The notes beneath the pieces are model-generated. The model was not told where the DNA came from. It did no database searches and worked only from the letters and a program-made list of their open reading frames with translations. This document shows, piece by piece, positions 1 through 7,118 of a stretch of DNA of 20,347 bases. Source of the DNA: an uncultured Atopobium sp. (lineage in GTDB: Bacteria; Actinomycetota; Coriobacteriia; Coriobacteriales; Atopobiaceae); contig USKU01000015.1 in assembly GCA_900555335.1 (NCBI GenBank), positions 1 through 20,347 on the forward strand. The letters are read 5' to 3'. Each line of letters begins with the position of its first letter. Position 1 is the first letter of the stretch. The translations under genes and the position numbers were made by a program.

Positions 1-484
1 GCTCAACAAATGCCAATCCTCTAATTACATATTTTTTATTTTTATTATCCCAATCAATTACACCAACAGGCAGGCCATCATTAAGACAATTTAATAAGTA
101 AGTGTTGTAACTAACAGTGCAGCTTTCTTTCTCGCGATATGCAGAATATTCAAATAGCCATGTTCCGTCCTCTAAGTCTATGGGAGGACGATCTTTATAT
201 TGTGGGTTTTTGCCTGGCTTACTGGTGTGTACTGATATTGCATATTGCTTATTTTTGTAATGTATGTCGCCATCTGAAGGGCTGAAAATTCCAGATTGAC
301 CGCTAATGTTGAAGTCGGTAAATCCCATTTTATCTGGCACATTATGAGGCAAAACTGATGTCTTTTCGCCTTGTTTTTCAATAAACCATTGGTATGCGGA
401 GACAAATTTTTTGGGGGCAACTTTAAAAGCTCTTTCAAGAGTTGGATTAAAGACCTTACATTCTGTAATGATCTGATCAAACAT
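1..484 (-). CDS. N-terminal fragment of a probable HNH-type restriction endonuclease (runs off left edge)
   Basis: The minus strand is open without a stop from an ATG at 482-484 to the window edge, giving 161 residues and no C-terminus. The protein starts MFDQIITECKVFNPTLERAF. It has a basic stretch with VHTSKPGKNPQYKDRPP, then DLEDGTWLFEYSA and NCLNDGLPVGVIDWD followed by YVIRGLAFVE. From memory, the 'EDGTW..EYSA ... LNCL.DG.PVGV ... Y.V.GLAFVE' pattern is typical of the N-terminal DNA- or modified-base-recognition domain of HNH restriction proteins. The nuclease part would lie beyond base 1, so the function is inferred. A GAGGAG ribosome site lies 5 bases upstream (490-495). It is visibly AT-richer than the oxidase next to it, which fits an acquired defence gene. 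It is divergent from the NADH oxidase gene. Confidence 0.6.
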   Translation of the reverse strand, partial: MFDQIITECKVFNPTLERAFKVAPKKFVSAYQWFIEKQGEKTSVLPHNVPDKMGFTDFNISGQSGIFSPSDGDIHYKNKQYAISVHTSKPGKNPQYKDRPPIDLEDGTWLFEYSAYREKESCTVSYNTYLLNCLNDGLPVGVIDWDNKNKKYVIRGLAFVE

Positions 485-512
485 CCGGTCTCCTCACAAT
501 TAACCTGTACAA

Positions 513-541
513 ACAGTAAGTTTTTCTCGTCACTGTGTAAA
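513..541 (-). promoter_or_regulatory. Candidate sigma-70 promoter for the HNH-like gene
   Basis: On the minus strand, TTTACA (536-541) and TACTGT (513-518) are separated by 17 bases and lie about 28 bases upstream of the start codon at 484. The -35 matches consensus at 5 of 6 positions and the -10 only at 3, so this is a moderate candidate. Confidence 0.35.
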
Positions 542-627
542 GATCTTTAGCCAAATTGCTTCACGAACCCCAAATATTCGATTTATTAAAGAACGTTCAA
601 GAATGACGCTCTTCTCGATAACAGAAT

Positions 628-642
628 GTGGCATAATGCCAC
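628..642 (+). promoter_or_regulatory. Extended -10 promoter of the NADH oxidase gene inside a perfect 15-bp palindrome
   Basis: GTGGCATAATGCCAC is a perfect palindrome with 7-bp arms around one central base. It contains CATAAT (632-637) preceded by TG-N (629-631), an extended -10 element. No good -35 is visible at the usual spacing. It lies about 55 bases upstream of the oxidase start codon. A regulator bound here would cover the -10, so an operator function is likely. A second short palindrome, GAACGTTC (591-598), lies 30 bases further upstream. The palindrome and the -10 are seen directly; the operator role is inferred. Confidence 0.5.
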
Positions 643-696
643 TGTCAAAGTAACAATTAATGTTAGTCATTAGTAGCATTTAACAGAGGGGTTTCT

Positions 697-2040
697 ATGG
701 CTAAAGTTGCAGTTATCGGTTGTACCCACGCAGGCGTTTTTGCCACTTCTTCAATCCTGGGTGCACACCCAGATTGGGAGGTCCACGTCTTTGAGCGCAA
801 TGACACGGTTTCCTTCCTGTCTTGCGGCATTGCTCTTTGGGTAGGTGACCACGTAAGCGATCCAAACAAGATGTTCTACAGCTCTCCAGAAGCCCTTGCA
901 GAGGCTGGCGCTCACGTTCACATGACCACCAACGTCACTTCCGCAGATGTTAAGACCAAGCACGTTGCTTGGGAGGATCTCAAGACGGGCGAGACCTTTG
1001 AGGACGACTTCGACTACCTCGTAGTCACTACCGGCTCTAAGCCAATTGTTCCTCCACTGCCTGGCATCGACGGACCTCGCGTTCTTCAGTGCAAGAACTG
1101 GGCTGATGGCCGTCGTATTCACGACACCATGGCAGAGTCCAAGTCCGCTATTGTCATTGGTGCTGGCTACATTGGTGCCGAGCTTGCAGAGCAGCTCTCC
1201 GAGCGCCAGAAGGCAGTCACGCTCATTGACATGCTTCCTCGCGTTCTTGCAAAGAACTTTGACAAGGCAATCACCGACCAGGTTGAGGCTGCATACAAAG
1301 AGCACGGCGTCACCCTTGCACTTGGCGAGAAGGTCATGAGCTTTGAGGACAATGGCGATTCCGTTACCGTTGTTACCGATAAGGGCTCCTACACCGCAGA
1401 TTACGCAATTCTGGGCATTGGCTTCCTGCCTCGTACTGACCTCTTTAACGGTCAGCTTGATATGCTTCCTAACGGCGCTATCAAGGTTGACGAGTACATG
1501 CGCACCAGCGAACCTGGCGTCTTCGCAGCTGGTGACTCTGCTTCCATCATCTTCAACGTCACTGGTAAAGAGGACTACATTCCTCTGGCAACCAATGCTG
1601 TCCGCCAGGGCCTGCACGTTGGTCCTAACATGCTTGAGCCAACCGCTGCTTATGCAGGTACTCAGGCTTCCAGTGCAGTTCAGCTCTACAACTACTCCAT
1701 GGCTGCAGCAGGCCTCACCGTTGAGGGTGGCAAGGTACGTGGCTACGAATACGATTCCGTTTCCATCACCGAGAACTACCGTCCTGAGTTCATGCTGACC
1801 ACCGAGCCAGTTACCGCTACGCTGGTCTGGGATCCAGAGACTCGCCTTATCAAGGGTGCACAGTTCTTCTCGACACATGACGATGTTGCTCAAGCAGCAA
1901 ACGTTGTCTCCGTGGCCATTGCCGCTGGTATGACCATCGACAACCTTGCAGCTGTCGACCTTCTGTTCCAGCCAAACTTTACCAACCCAGTCAACTACAT
2001 TGGCTCCGTTGCTATGGCTGCCTGCGCAAAGGCCAAATAA
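697..2040 (+). CDS. nox: FAD-dependent NADH oxidase (water-forming type) / CoA-disulfide reductase family
   Basis: A 447-residue pyridine nucleotide-disulfide oxidoreductase, the normal length for the family. In order it shows an N-terminal FAD-binding strand (VAVIGCTHAG, residues 4-13, with His11 where Nox enzymes have the flavin-proximal His). Next comes the single redox cysteine Cys43 in SFLSCGIA, then the NADH-binding motif VIGAGYIGAELAEQL (GxGxxG) and the second FAD motif GVFAAGDSAS. The C-terminal dimerisation domain follows. One Cys in an SCG context rather than CxxxxC separates it from lipoamide or glutathione reductases and fits H2O-forming NADH oxidase or CoA-disulfide reductase. 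It probably reoxidises cytosolic NADH with oxygen, giving oxygen tolerance and a fermentative redox balance. The start is supported by AGAGGGG about 6 bases upstream. It is monocistronic, with an extended -10 in a palindrome upstream and a strong hairpin downstream. Confidence 0.92.
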   Translation: MAKVAVIGCTHAGVFATSSILGAHPDWEVHVFERNDTVSFLSCGIALWVGDHVSDPNKMFYSSPEALAEAGAHVHMTTNVTSADVKTKHVAWEDLKTGETFEDDFDYLVVTTGSKPIVPPLPGIDGPRVLQCKNWADGRRIHDTMAESKSAIVIGAGYIGAELAEQLSERQKAVTLIDMLPRVLAKNFDKAITDQVEAAYKEHGVTLALGEKVMSFEDNGDSVTVVTDKGSYTADYAILGIGFLPRTDLFNGQLDMLPNGAIKVDEYMRTSEPGVFAAGDSASIIFNVTGKEDYIPLATNAVRQGLHVGPNMLEPTAAYAGTQASSAVQLYNYSMAAAGLTVEGGKVRGYEYDSVSITENYRPEFMLTTEPVTATLVWDPETRLIKGAQFFSTHDDVAQAANVVSVAIAAGMTIDNLAAVDLLFQPNFTNPVNYIGSVAMAACAKAK

Positions 2041-2063
2041 GCTCCGCACATAACGCACAAAAG

Positions 2064-2099
2064 AGAAGGAAGCTGGTGGAGGTGCCAGCTTCCTTCTTT
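2064..2099. terminator. Bidirectional intrinsic terminator between nox and the convergent methyltransferase
   Basis: A perfect 13-bp stem is formed by AGAAGGAAGCTGG (2064-2076) and CCAGCTTCCTTCT (2085-2097) with an 8-base loop. On the plus strand it is followed by TTTG. On the minus strand it is followed by CTCTTTTG. It can therefore serve both nox and the minus-strand methyltransferase ending at 2221. Confidence 0.85.
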
Positions 2100-2154
2100 G
2101 CTATCGAGCCCGAGCCTAGCTCGATCAATGTCTGTTTTGGGCGACTGTGCGTCA

Positions 2155-2229
2155 ATCTTGAGACGACACCTTGCTTGAAACGACGGCTATCTTGAGACGA
2201 CGCCTTGCTTGAAACGATGGCTATCTTGG
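2155..2229. repeat. 34-bp tandem repeat at the 3' end of the methyltransferase gene
   Basis: Two adjacent copies with a 34-base period (2155-2188 and 2189-2222) differ at only two positions: ACACC/ACGCC, and CGACGG/CGATGG. A third partial copy of about 7 bases (2223-2229, ATCTTGG) lies inside the last codons of the methyltransferase. Each unit begins ATCTTGAGACGAC, and the copies overlap the stop codon of the minus-strand gene. It looks like slippage or a local duplication that started from the gene end. Confidence 0.8.
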
Positions 2230-2967
2230 CTCTCTGCTCACTACGGCAATGTAGTTGAGGTCGTCAGCGTGATCGTTGAAGAACGTAAACATGCTGGTAA
2301 ACATCTTGGTATTCTCAGGCTTAAGGCCATTTCTAATAACCCTTAGAGCACCATCAGCGCCTTCGTCCGCAATAAGTCCCGCCGGATTCATGAGCGTCAT
2401 CTTGCCGTTCTTAGTTTCTGGGCAGAAACCCGCCGACTCAAAGAGGTTCTTCCAACCTACAAGAGTCAGAGGCTTTACGTTGACGTTAATGGTTCTTGAG
2501 AGCTCATGGACTAGCTCGTCGTCTTCTTTGAGCAGAAGAACGTCATGAGTAAGCAATACGCCACCGGGCTTAAGTACGCGTGCGTACTCTTTTACGGCTG
2601 CCTCTTTCTGCTGATCAGAGAGCATAGTGAGCATAGCCTCGTTAATAACAACATCAAAGCTGTTATCAGGGTAGGAGAGGTTTGTAGCGTCTCCTTGTTC
2701 CACTGTCACGTACTCCTCGATATTGTTTCTCGCAATATTTTCTTTTGTTTTAGGGAGCACATCTGCATTAAGGTCAATTGCGGTTACATGGCAGTGGAAA
2801 CGTTTTACCAGCTCAACCGTAGTAGTTCCAATATTGCAAGCCACCTCAAGAATCTGAGTTTCTGGCGTAATCTCTACGGAATTAAGTAGCCAATTGGTTG
2901 CTTCAATACCTCCGGGGCGCAGTCTTGTCTTGCCCATGCGGAGTAAAAACTCGTGACCAGCTTCCAT
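2221..2967 (-). CDS. Class I SAM-dependent methyltransferase (Methyltransf_11 type)
   Basis: A 248-residue Rossmann-fold methyltransferase of unknown substrate. Motif I is ILEVACNIGTTTVELV (about residues 39-54). The acidic residue ending strand 2 is in VTAIDLNADVL. Motif II/III is EQGDATNLSYPDNSFDVVINEAML, followed by the ARVLKPGGVLL motif. The length and order of motifs fit small-molecule methyltransferases of the UbiE-like group. AAGGGGG lies 7 bases before the ATG. It is transcribed away from the oleate hydratase gene through a shared 267-bp intergenic region with several inverted repeats, so the two genes may be regulated together. The last codons overlap a 34-bp tandem repeat. The substrate cannot be told from the sequence. 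Confidence 0.85.
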   Translation of the reverse strand: MEAGHEFLLRMGKTRLRPGGIEATNWLLNSVEITPETQILEVACNIGTTTVELVKRFHCHVTAIDLNADVLPKTKENIARNNIEEYVTVEQGDATNLSYPDNSFDVVINEAMLTMLSDQQKEAAVKEYARVLKPGGVLLTHDVLLLKEDDELVHELSRTINVNVKPLTLVGWKNLFESAGFCPETKNGKMTLMNPAGLIADEGADGALRVIRNGLKPENTKMFTSMFTFFNDHADDLNYIAVVSREPR

Positions 2968-3000
2968 ACTAAGACCCCCTTCATACTATGAAAGAATAAA

Positions 3001-3016
3001 GTTAGCTTTATCTAAC
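3001..3016. promoter_or_regulatory. Inverted repeat GTTAG-N6-CTAAC in the divergent promoter region
   Basis: GTTAG (3001-3005) and CTAAC (3012-3016) form an operator-like dyad 34 bases upstream of the minus-strand methyltransferase start. It lies where that gene's promoter would be expected. No convincing -35/-10 pair could be fixed, so the role is inferred. Confidence 0.3.
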
Positions 3017-3038
3017 TGATACAAGTTAAGCACATCAT

Positions 3039-3095
3039 TACCTGCGAAAAAAGCCAAATTAATTGCTATTTTTGAAACAATTTAGCAGGTAGATT
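3039..3095. promoter_or_regulatory. Inverted pair of GCAGGTA motifs upstream of oleate hydratase
   Basis: TACCTGC (3039-3045) and GCAGGTAGATT (3085-3095) face each other across about 40 bases of AT-rich DNA. A third copy, GCAGGTAATT, lies at 3200-3209 just before the hydratase ribosome site. Read on the minus strand, the first copy continues CGCAGGTAATGATG, close to CGCAGGTAATTGATG of the third. The same 11-mer GCAGGTAGATT forms both arms of a palindrome at 17522-17560. Repetition in two non-coding regions suggests a protein-binding site. Confidence 0.4.
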
Positions 3096-3131
3096 GCGAC
3101 AAAAAATAACCTATATGTCCAATCGTTCTTT

Positions 3132-3167
3132 TTGTGCATTTTCTTTAGCAGTTTATAAGTTTATAGT
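3132..3167 (+). promoter_or_regulatory. Candidate promoter for oleate hydratase
   Basis: TTGTGC (3132-3137), 16 bases, TATAAG (3154-3159) is one candidate. An overlapping -10, TATAGT (3162-3167), is better but lacks a good -35. Either gives a leader of about 60-70 bases that contains a TTCCGC/GCGGAA hairpin (3196-3201 with 3213-3218) just before the ribosome site. Confidence 0.3.
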
Positions 3168-3222
3168 GGACGCAAGGTAAGGGCGACTTACTAATTTCCG
3201 CAGGTAATTGATGCGGAATACT

Positions 3223-3230
3223 AAGGAGGA
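3223..3230 (+). promoter_or_regulatory. Ribosome binding site that fixes the oleate hydratase start
   Basis: AAGGAGGA lies 4 bases before the ATG at 3235. In-frame TTG (3208) and ATG (3211) codons upstream have no such site, and the first 9 codons they would add include the Shine-Dalgarno sequence itself. The ATG at 3235 is therefore preferred. Confidence 0.85.
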
Positions 3231-3234
3231 AGTT

Positions 3235-5028
3235 ATGTATTACTCTGCTGGAACGTATGAATCGTTCGCTAAGCCAGAAAAGCCCAAAGATGCTGACAAA
3301 AAATCAGCCTATATTATTGGAACAGGTCTTGCAGGTCTAGCTGCTGCGTTTTATCTTGTCCGCGATGGTCAGGTAAAGGGTTCCAGGATTCACCTACTAG
3401 AGAAACTTGAACTTGCAGGTGGTAGCTGCGATGGCCGCAAGGACGTAAGCAAGGGCTTCTACATGCGCGGTGGCCGAGAGATGGACAACCACTTTGAGTG
3501 CATGTGGGATATGTTTAGAGACGTTCCATCTATTGAAACACCTGGTGTCTCGGTACTTGATGAGTACTACTGGCTCAACAAGCACGATCCAAACTACTCG
3601 CTCTGCAGAGCTTCCGAGAAGTGCGGCAAAGACGCTCACACAGACAAGAAGTTCAATCTTGATAAAGAGTCTTCTCTTGCGCTTGCTAAGCTGTTTATGA
3701 CTCCCGAAAAGGACCTTGAGGGCAAGAAGATTAGCGACGTGCTCCCTGATTCTTTCTGGAACACTAACTTCTGGCTTTATTGGCAGACCATGTTTGCATT
3801 CCAAAGGTGGTCCTCAGCACTAGAGATGAAGCGCTATCTTTGCAGGTTCTGCCATCATATTGACGGTCTTCCTGACTTTACGGCTTTGCGCTTTACCAAG
3901 TACAACCAGTACGAGAGCATGATTTTGCCGCTGGTCAGGTATCTTGAGAATCACGGCGTAAGCGTTGATTACGGTATGGATGTCAAGAACGTCATCATCA
4001 ACGACACCAATGGTAAAAAAGTAGCTACTCAAATTGTTTACGAGAAGAACGGCTCACAGCAAACCATTGATCTAACCGAAGACGATTTGGTGTTTATCAC
4101 CAATGGCTGCTGCACCGATACCTCTTGCTATGGCGATCAAAATACTGCTCCTGACATCAGTAACGTCAGAAATGGCGTAGGGGAGTCCTGGGATCTGTGG
4201 AAGAACATTGCAGCTCAGGCCAAGCATGGCGAGTACGGCAATCCAGATAATTTCTGTAGTGATTTTGAGGCAACTAACTGGATGAGCGCTACCATCCAGA
4301 CAAAAGACGAAGAGATTATCAAGAAGATTATTGGTGTCTGCAAGAGAGATCCAAGAGAAGGTAAGGTCACAACCGGCGGTATTGTAACCGTCAAAGATAG
4401 TACCGATAACTGGTACCTCTCGTGGACCATTAACCGTCAGCCACAGTTCAGGGCACAGGATAAGGACACCGTACTTATCTGGGTCTATGCACTGAGCACC
4501 AACAAGCCAGGTAACTTTGTTAAGAAGGCTATGCGTAACTGCACCGGCGAGGAAGTGTGCCAGGAGTGGCTCTATCACATTGGTGTTCCAACCAAGAAGA
4601 TTGAGGACTGGGCCAAGAACCGCTGCAACACAACTACGTGCTTCATGCCTTACATCAACGCATTCTTCCAGCCAAGAAAGGCTGAGGACAGGCCTCTGGT
4701 TGTTCCTGAGGGTTCCGTTAACTTTGCCTTTATTGGACAGTTTGCCGAGACTCCTCGTGACACCATCTTTACTACGGAGTACTCAATCCGCACTGGTATG
4801 GAGTCTGTCTACACGTTAATGGATGTTGATAGAGGCGTACCAGAGGTTTGGGGTTCTCAGTACGACATCAGAGAGCTTCTAAGGGCAACCTACTATGCTC
4901 TGGACAAGAAAACGCTTGATAAGGCGCCACTCTCGTTCAAGGAGAAGATGCTCTTAAAGGTAGCTCTCAAGGCTGTCAAGGGCACTGATATTGAGCTGCT
5001 GCTAAGGAACAGCGGTCTGATCAAGTAG
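3235..5028 (+). CDS. ohyA: Oleate hydratase (myosin cross-reactive antigen family)
   Basis: A 597-residue FAD-dependent hydratase that adds water to the cis-9 double bond of oleate, and often other unsaturated fatty acids, giving 10-hydroxy fatty acids (EC 4.2.1.53). The FAD motif is IIGTGLAGLAAAF (Gly29, Gly31, Gly34). It is followed by LEKLELAGGSCDG and the catalytic loop YMRGGREMDNHFECMWDMF. Glu82 in RGGRE aligns with the water-activating Glu of characterised enzymes. Family signatures further on are TMFAFQRWSSALEMKRYL and the C-terminal FIGQFAETPRDTIFTTEYSIRTGMESVY, which closes the FAD site. Length is typical (about 560-650). The role is probably detoxification of host unsaturated fatty acids at the membrane. 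It is monocistronic, divergent from a methyltransferase and followed by a strong terminator. Family identity is very secure; the preferred substrate is not visible. Confidence 0.96.
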   Translation: MYYSAGTYESFAKPEKPKDADKKSAYIIGTGLAGLAAAFYLVRDGQVKGSRIHLLEKLELAGGSCDGRKDVSKGFYMRGGREMDNHFECMWDMFRDVPSIETPGVSVLDEYYWLNKHDPNYSLCRASEKCGKDAHTDKKFNLDKESSLALAKLFMTPEKDLEGKKISDVLPDSFWNTNFWLYWQTMFAFQRWSSALEMKRYLCRFCHHIDGLPDFTALRFTKYNQYESMILPLVRYLENHGVSVDYGMDVKNVIINDTNGKKVATQIVYEKNGSQQTIDLTEDDLVFITNGCCTDTSCYGDQNTAPDISNVRNGVGESWDLWKNIAAQAKHGEYGNPDNFCSDFEATNWMSATIQTKDEEIIKKIIGVCKRDPREGKVTTGGIVTVKDSTDNWYLSWTINRQPQFRAQDKDTVLIWVYALSTNKPGNFVKKAMRNCTGEEVCQEWLYHIGVPTKKIEDWAKNRCNTTTCFMPYINAFFQPRKAEDRPLVVPEGSVNFAFIGQFAETPRDTIFTTEYSIRTGMESVYTLMDVDRGVPEVWGSQYDIRELLRATYYALDKKTLDKAPLSFKEKMLLKVALKAVKGTDIELLLRNSGLIK

Positions 5029-5094
5029 AAGTGCGGAGAAAACCGCAGAGTCAAAACGATTGGCAACACGCGATTAAACACGTGTGAGTAACAT

Positions 5095-5136
5095 AAAAGT
5101 GGCTGCATTTGACGTGTCATCTGCAGCCACTTTTTT
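5095..5136 (+). terminator. Intrinsic terminator of oleate hydratase
   Basis: AAAAGTGGCTGCA (5095-5107) pairs perfectly with TGCAGCCACTTTT (5122-5134), followed by further T. The 14-base loop can itself pair as TGAC/GTCA. It lies 66 bases after the hydratase stop codon. Confidence 0.9.
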
Positions 5137-5242
5137 ACGATTCAGACATAACACTTAGAAATAAGACTATGTGTACTAGGTTGCATGCTCTGTAGACCTG
5201 TATCAATTAGCTAAAAATGTATGTGGCACAAACAGCGAGAAA

Positions 5243-5258
5243 ACAAATTATAATTTGT
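5243..5258 (+). promoter_or_regulatory. Perfect 16-bp palindrome over the -10 of the interrupted methyltransferase
   Basis: ACAAATTATAATTTGT is fully self-complementary and contains TATAAT (5249-5254), a consensus -10. It lies about 75 bases upstream of the ATG at 5333. The -35 is weak (TGGCAC at 5224-5229, 19-base spacer). The dyad is like operators of MarR or OhrR-type repressors, but no regulator gene lies nearby. The palindrome is seen directly; repression is inferred. Confidence 0.5.
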
Positions 5259-5332
5259 AGCGACAAGAAAAATGTAATGGTTCTACATGCGACTTAAATC
5301 AAAATACAACACTATTTTGAGGAGATTATAAG

Positions 5333-6097
5333 ATGAATGACTACTTAAAATTAAATCAAGATAGATGGAATAAGGTAAACAATGACTATACCGAACCACT
5401 AACGCATGAAGAATTAGAAGAAGCTAGAAACAGTCCAATTTCTGTTGCATTAACGGTCGGGAAAAAAGTTCCAACAGAATGGTTTGAAAAGGCCAACGGA
5501 AAAAAGATATTAGGCCTAGCTTGCGGTGGCGGACAACAGGGTCCCGTTTTTGCTGCTAAAGGCTATGACGTAACCATAATGGATTTTTCTATATCACAAT
5601 TACAAAAAGACGAGATGGTTGCTAAAAGAGAAGACTTAATAATCCATACTGTCCAAGCTGATATGACAAAAACGTTTCCCTTTGAAAATGAAACTTTCGA
5701 TATTATTTTTAATCCGGTTTCTAATGTATACATTGAAGACTTAGAAAACATGTATAAAGAAGCTGCTCGCGTATTAAAAAAGGGCGGCCTGTTAATGGTC
5801 GGCTTCATGAATCCTTGGACGTACATGTATGACGCTGACGTTGTATGGGACCAACCCGATGAGGAATTACTTTTATAGTATTCAATTCCTTTTAATTCAA
5901 GAGAGCTTGAAGAGCAGGGCAAAATAACCATAGATCCAGAATATGGATATGAATTTAGTCATACCTTAGAAGCTCAGATTAGAGGCCAACTGAAAAATGG
6001 TCTTGCGATGATTGATTTTTATGAATCATGTGATAAAAGGCATAGGCTATCACAATATGGAAATGACTATATCGCTACACTCTGCATTAAACTCTAA
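5333..6097 (+). pseudogene. Class I SAM methyltransferase interrupted by an in-frame TAG at codon 182
   Basis: The reading frame opens at ATG 5333 (GAGGAG 8 bases upstream) and reaches a TAG at 5876-5878. The same frame then continues open for another 72 codons to TAA at 6095-6097. The downstream part (YSIPFNSRELEEQGKITIDP, then IRGQLKNGLAMIDFYESCDKR and YIATLCIKL) reads as the natural C-terminus of this Firmicutes-like family, giving about 254 codons in all. Motif I is ILGLACGGGQQGPVF (about residues 61-75), strand 2 is VTIMDFS, and post-I is FPFENETFDIIFNPVSNVYIEDL with ARVLKKGGLLMVGF. The short product keeps the SAM-binding core but loses the C-terminal part. A single-base change (for example AAG to TAG) explains the stop; sequencing error or readthrough cannot be excluded. 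It is AT-rich compared with its neighbours and its end lies 2 bases from the convergent HAD gene. Confidence 0.8.
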
Positions 6098-6099
6098 TC

Positions 6100-6990
6100 C
6101 TATAGAGCATGTTTTAGGACAGCTTGGACAACCTCAGAATCAAAGTCTCCCTGAGCCTCTGTAAGCGCCTCTAAGAGCTGAGCTACGCCTTCCTCATATA
6201 CGCTAGGCAAAAGATACTTCGAGACAGCCTTAGCCTCGTCAGTACCATTTTCCATGCAGCATGAGTGATGAGCAATCTTAAGAAGGTCCAGATCGTTTTC
6301 GGAATCACCGCACACAATAACTTCTTCTGGCTTAAGACCTATAGTCTCAATGAGCTTCTCGAATCCCTGTGCCTTATTCCAGCCACGATAATTGATGTCA
6401 AACCAACCAATATAGGGAGAAACCAACTCAACCTCTGGAACTGCGCTGGTAACAGCCTCATAGATCTCTTGCTGGCGCTCTTCATCTTGAGGGAACAGCA
6501 AACCTCCTGCATACATCGGAACATCTTTTGGAACAGACTGTGGTCCGAGTCCTGGAACAAAAGTGTTAAATGAGGCCGCAAGGTGATCTACCACCTCTTG
6601 AGTAGTGTCAACTATTTTCCAACAAGAGGTAAATGACGTGTCAAGAGGCTGCTCAAGCGGACCTTCTGCGTAATAGGTAAGCAGGCAATCCTGCATTTGA
6701 GAAATGACCTCGTAGATCTTCTCCATCATCTCGTAAGTAAATTTTTTTGTGAAAATGAGCTTGCCATTAAAGTAGAGAATCTTTCCACTTGAAAACACGC
6801 CAGTATCAGTTAGAGAAACATCTGATTTGAGATAAGAAAGTGCATCATAAACTGGCCTTCCCGTAGAAAGACCAAACGCGATACCTGCGGCTTTAAGATT
6901 ATTAATTGCCTGATGGGTTCTTTCTGAAATAGCCGGAGTGTCAGCGGGTTTTAACGTTTGGTCCATATCGGAAAGAACAAGCTTAATCAT
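6100..6990 (-). CDS. HAD-superfamily Cof-type phosphatase
   Basis: A 296-residue haloacid dehalogenase-like hydrolase of the Cof/YbiV type (cap C2). All four HAD motifs are visible: DMDQT (Asp8 nucleophile and Asp10), GLSTGRP (motif II), GWNKAQGFEKL (motif III Lys) and VCGDSENDLDLL (motif IV). Such enzymes dephosphorylate sugar phosphates, FMN or pyridoxal phosphate, and the substrate cannot be read from sequence. The ATG at 6988-6990 is preferred because GGAG lies 5 bases before it; an overlapping TTG one codon upstream is possible. The gene converges on the interrupted methyltransferase with no terminator between them, so the two transcripts probably overlap. It is divergent from the M20 peptidase across 128 bases. 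Confidence 0.9.
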   Translation of the reverse strand: MIKLVLSDMDQTLKPADTPAISERTHQAINNLKAAGIAFGLSTGRPVYDALSYLKSDVSLTDTGVFSSGKILYFNGKLIFTKKFTYEMMEKIYEVISQMQDCLLTYYAEGPLEQPLDTSFTSCWKIVDTTQEVVDHLAASFNTFVPGLGPQSVPKDVPMYAGGLLFPQDEERQQEIYEAVTSAVPEVELVSPYIGWFDINYRGWNKAQGFEKLIETIGLKPEEVIVCGDSENDLDLLKIAHHSCCMENGTDEAKAVSKYLLPSVYEEGVAQLLEALTEAQGDFDSEVVQAVLKHAL

Positions 6991-7118
6991 CAAGACTCCA
7001 ATGTGCGTATACTAAATGCGTGTTTTGTTAATTCTACCAGCATTTAGTTACTGAGACATAAATTTTGTCGTTATCATTACGTTATTGAAACAAAGCTAAC
7101 CAGACTATTCGAGGGTTC

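Noticed and set aside
178..480. 100-residue frame starting at 480 on the minus strand
   Set aside because: It is out of frame with the better open frame from ATG 484, which has a ribosome site, runs to the edge and encodes recognisable protein sequence.
751..2058. A 435-residue open frame antisense to the NADH oxidase
   Set aside because: It exactly shadows the oxidase, has no recognisable domain or ribosome site, and long antisense frames are a usual effect of this codon usage.
5876..5878. TAG as pyrrolysine
   Set aside because: Pyrrolysine methyltransferases are a different, much larger family; nothing here indicates a PYLIS or Pyl genes, so a nonsense mutation is simpler.
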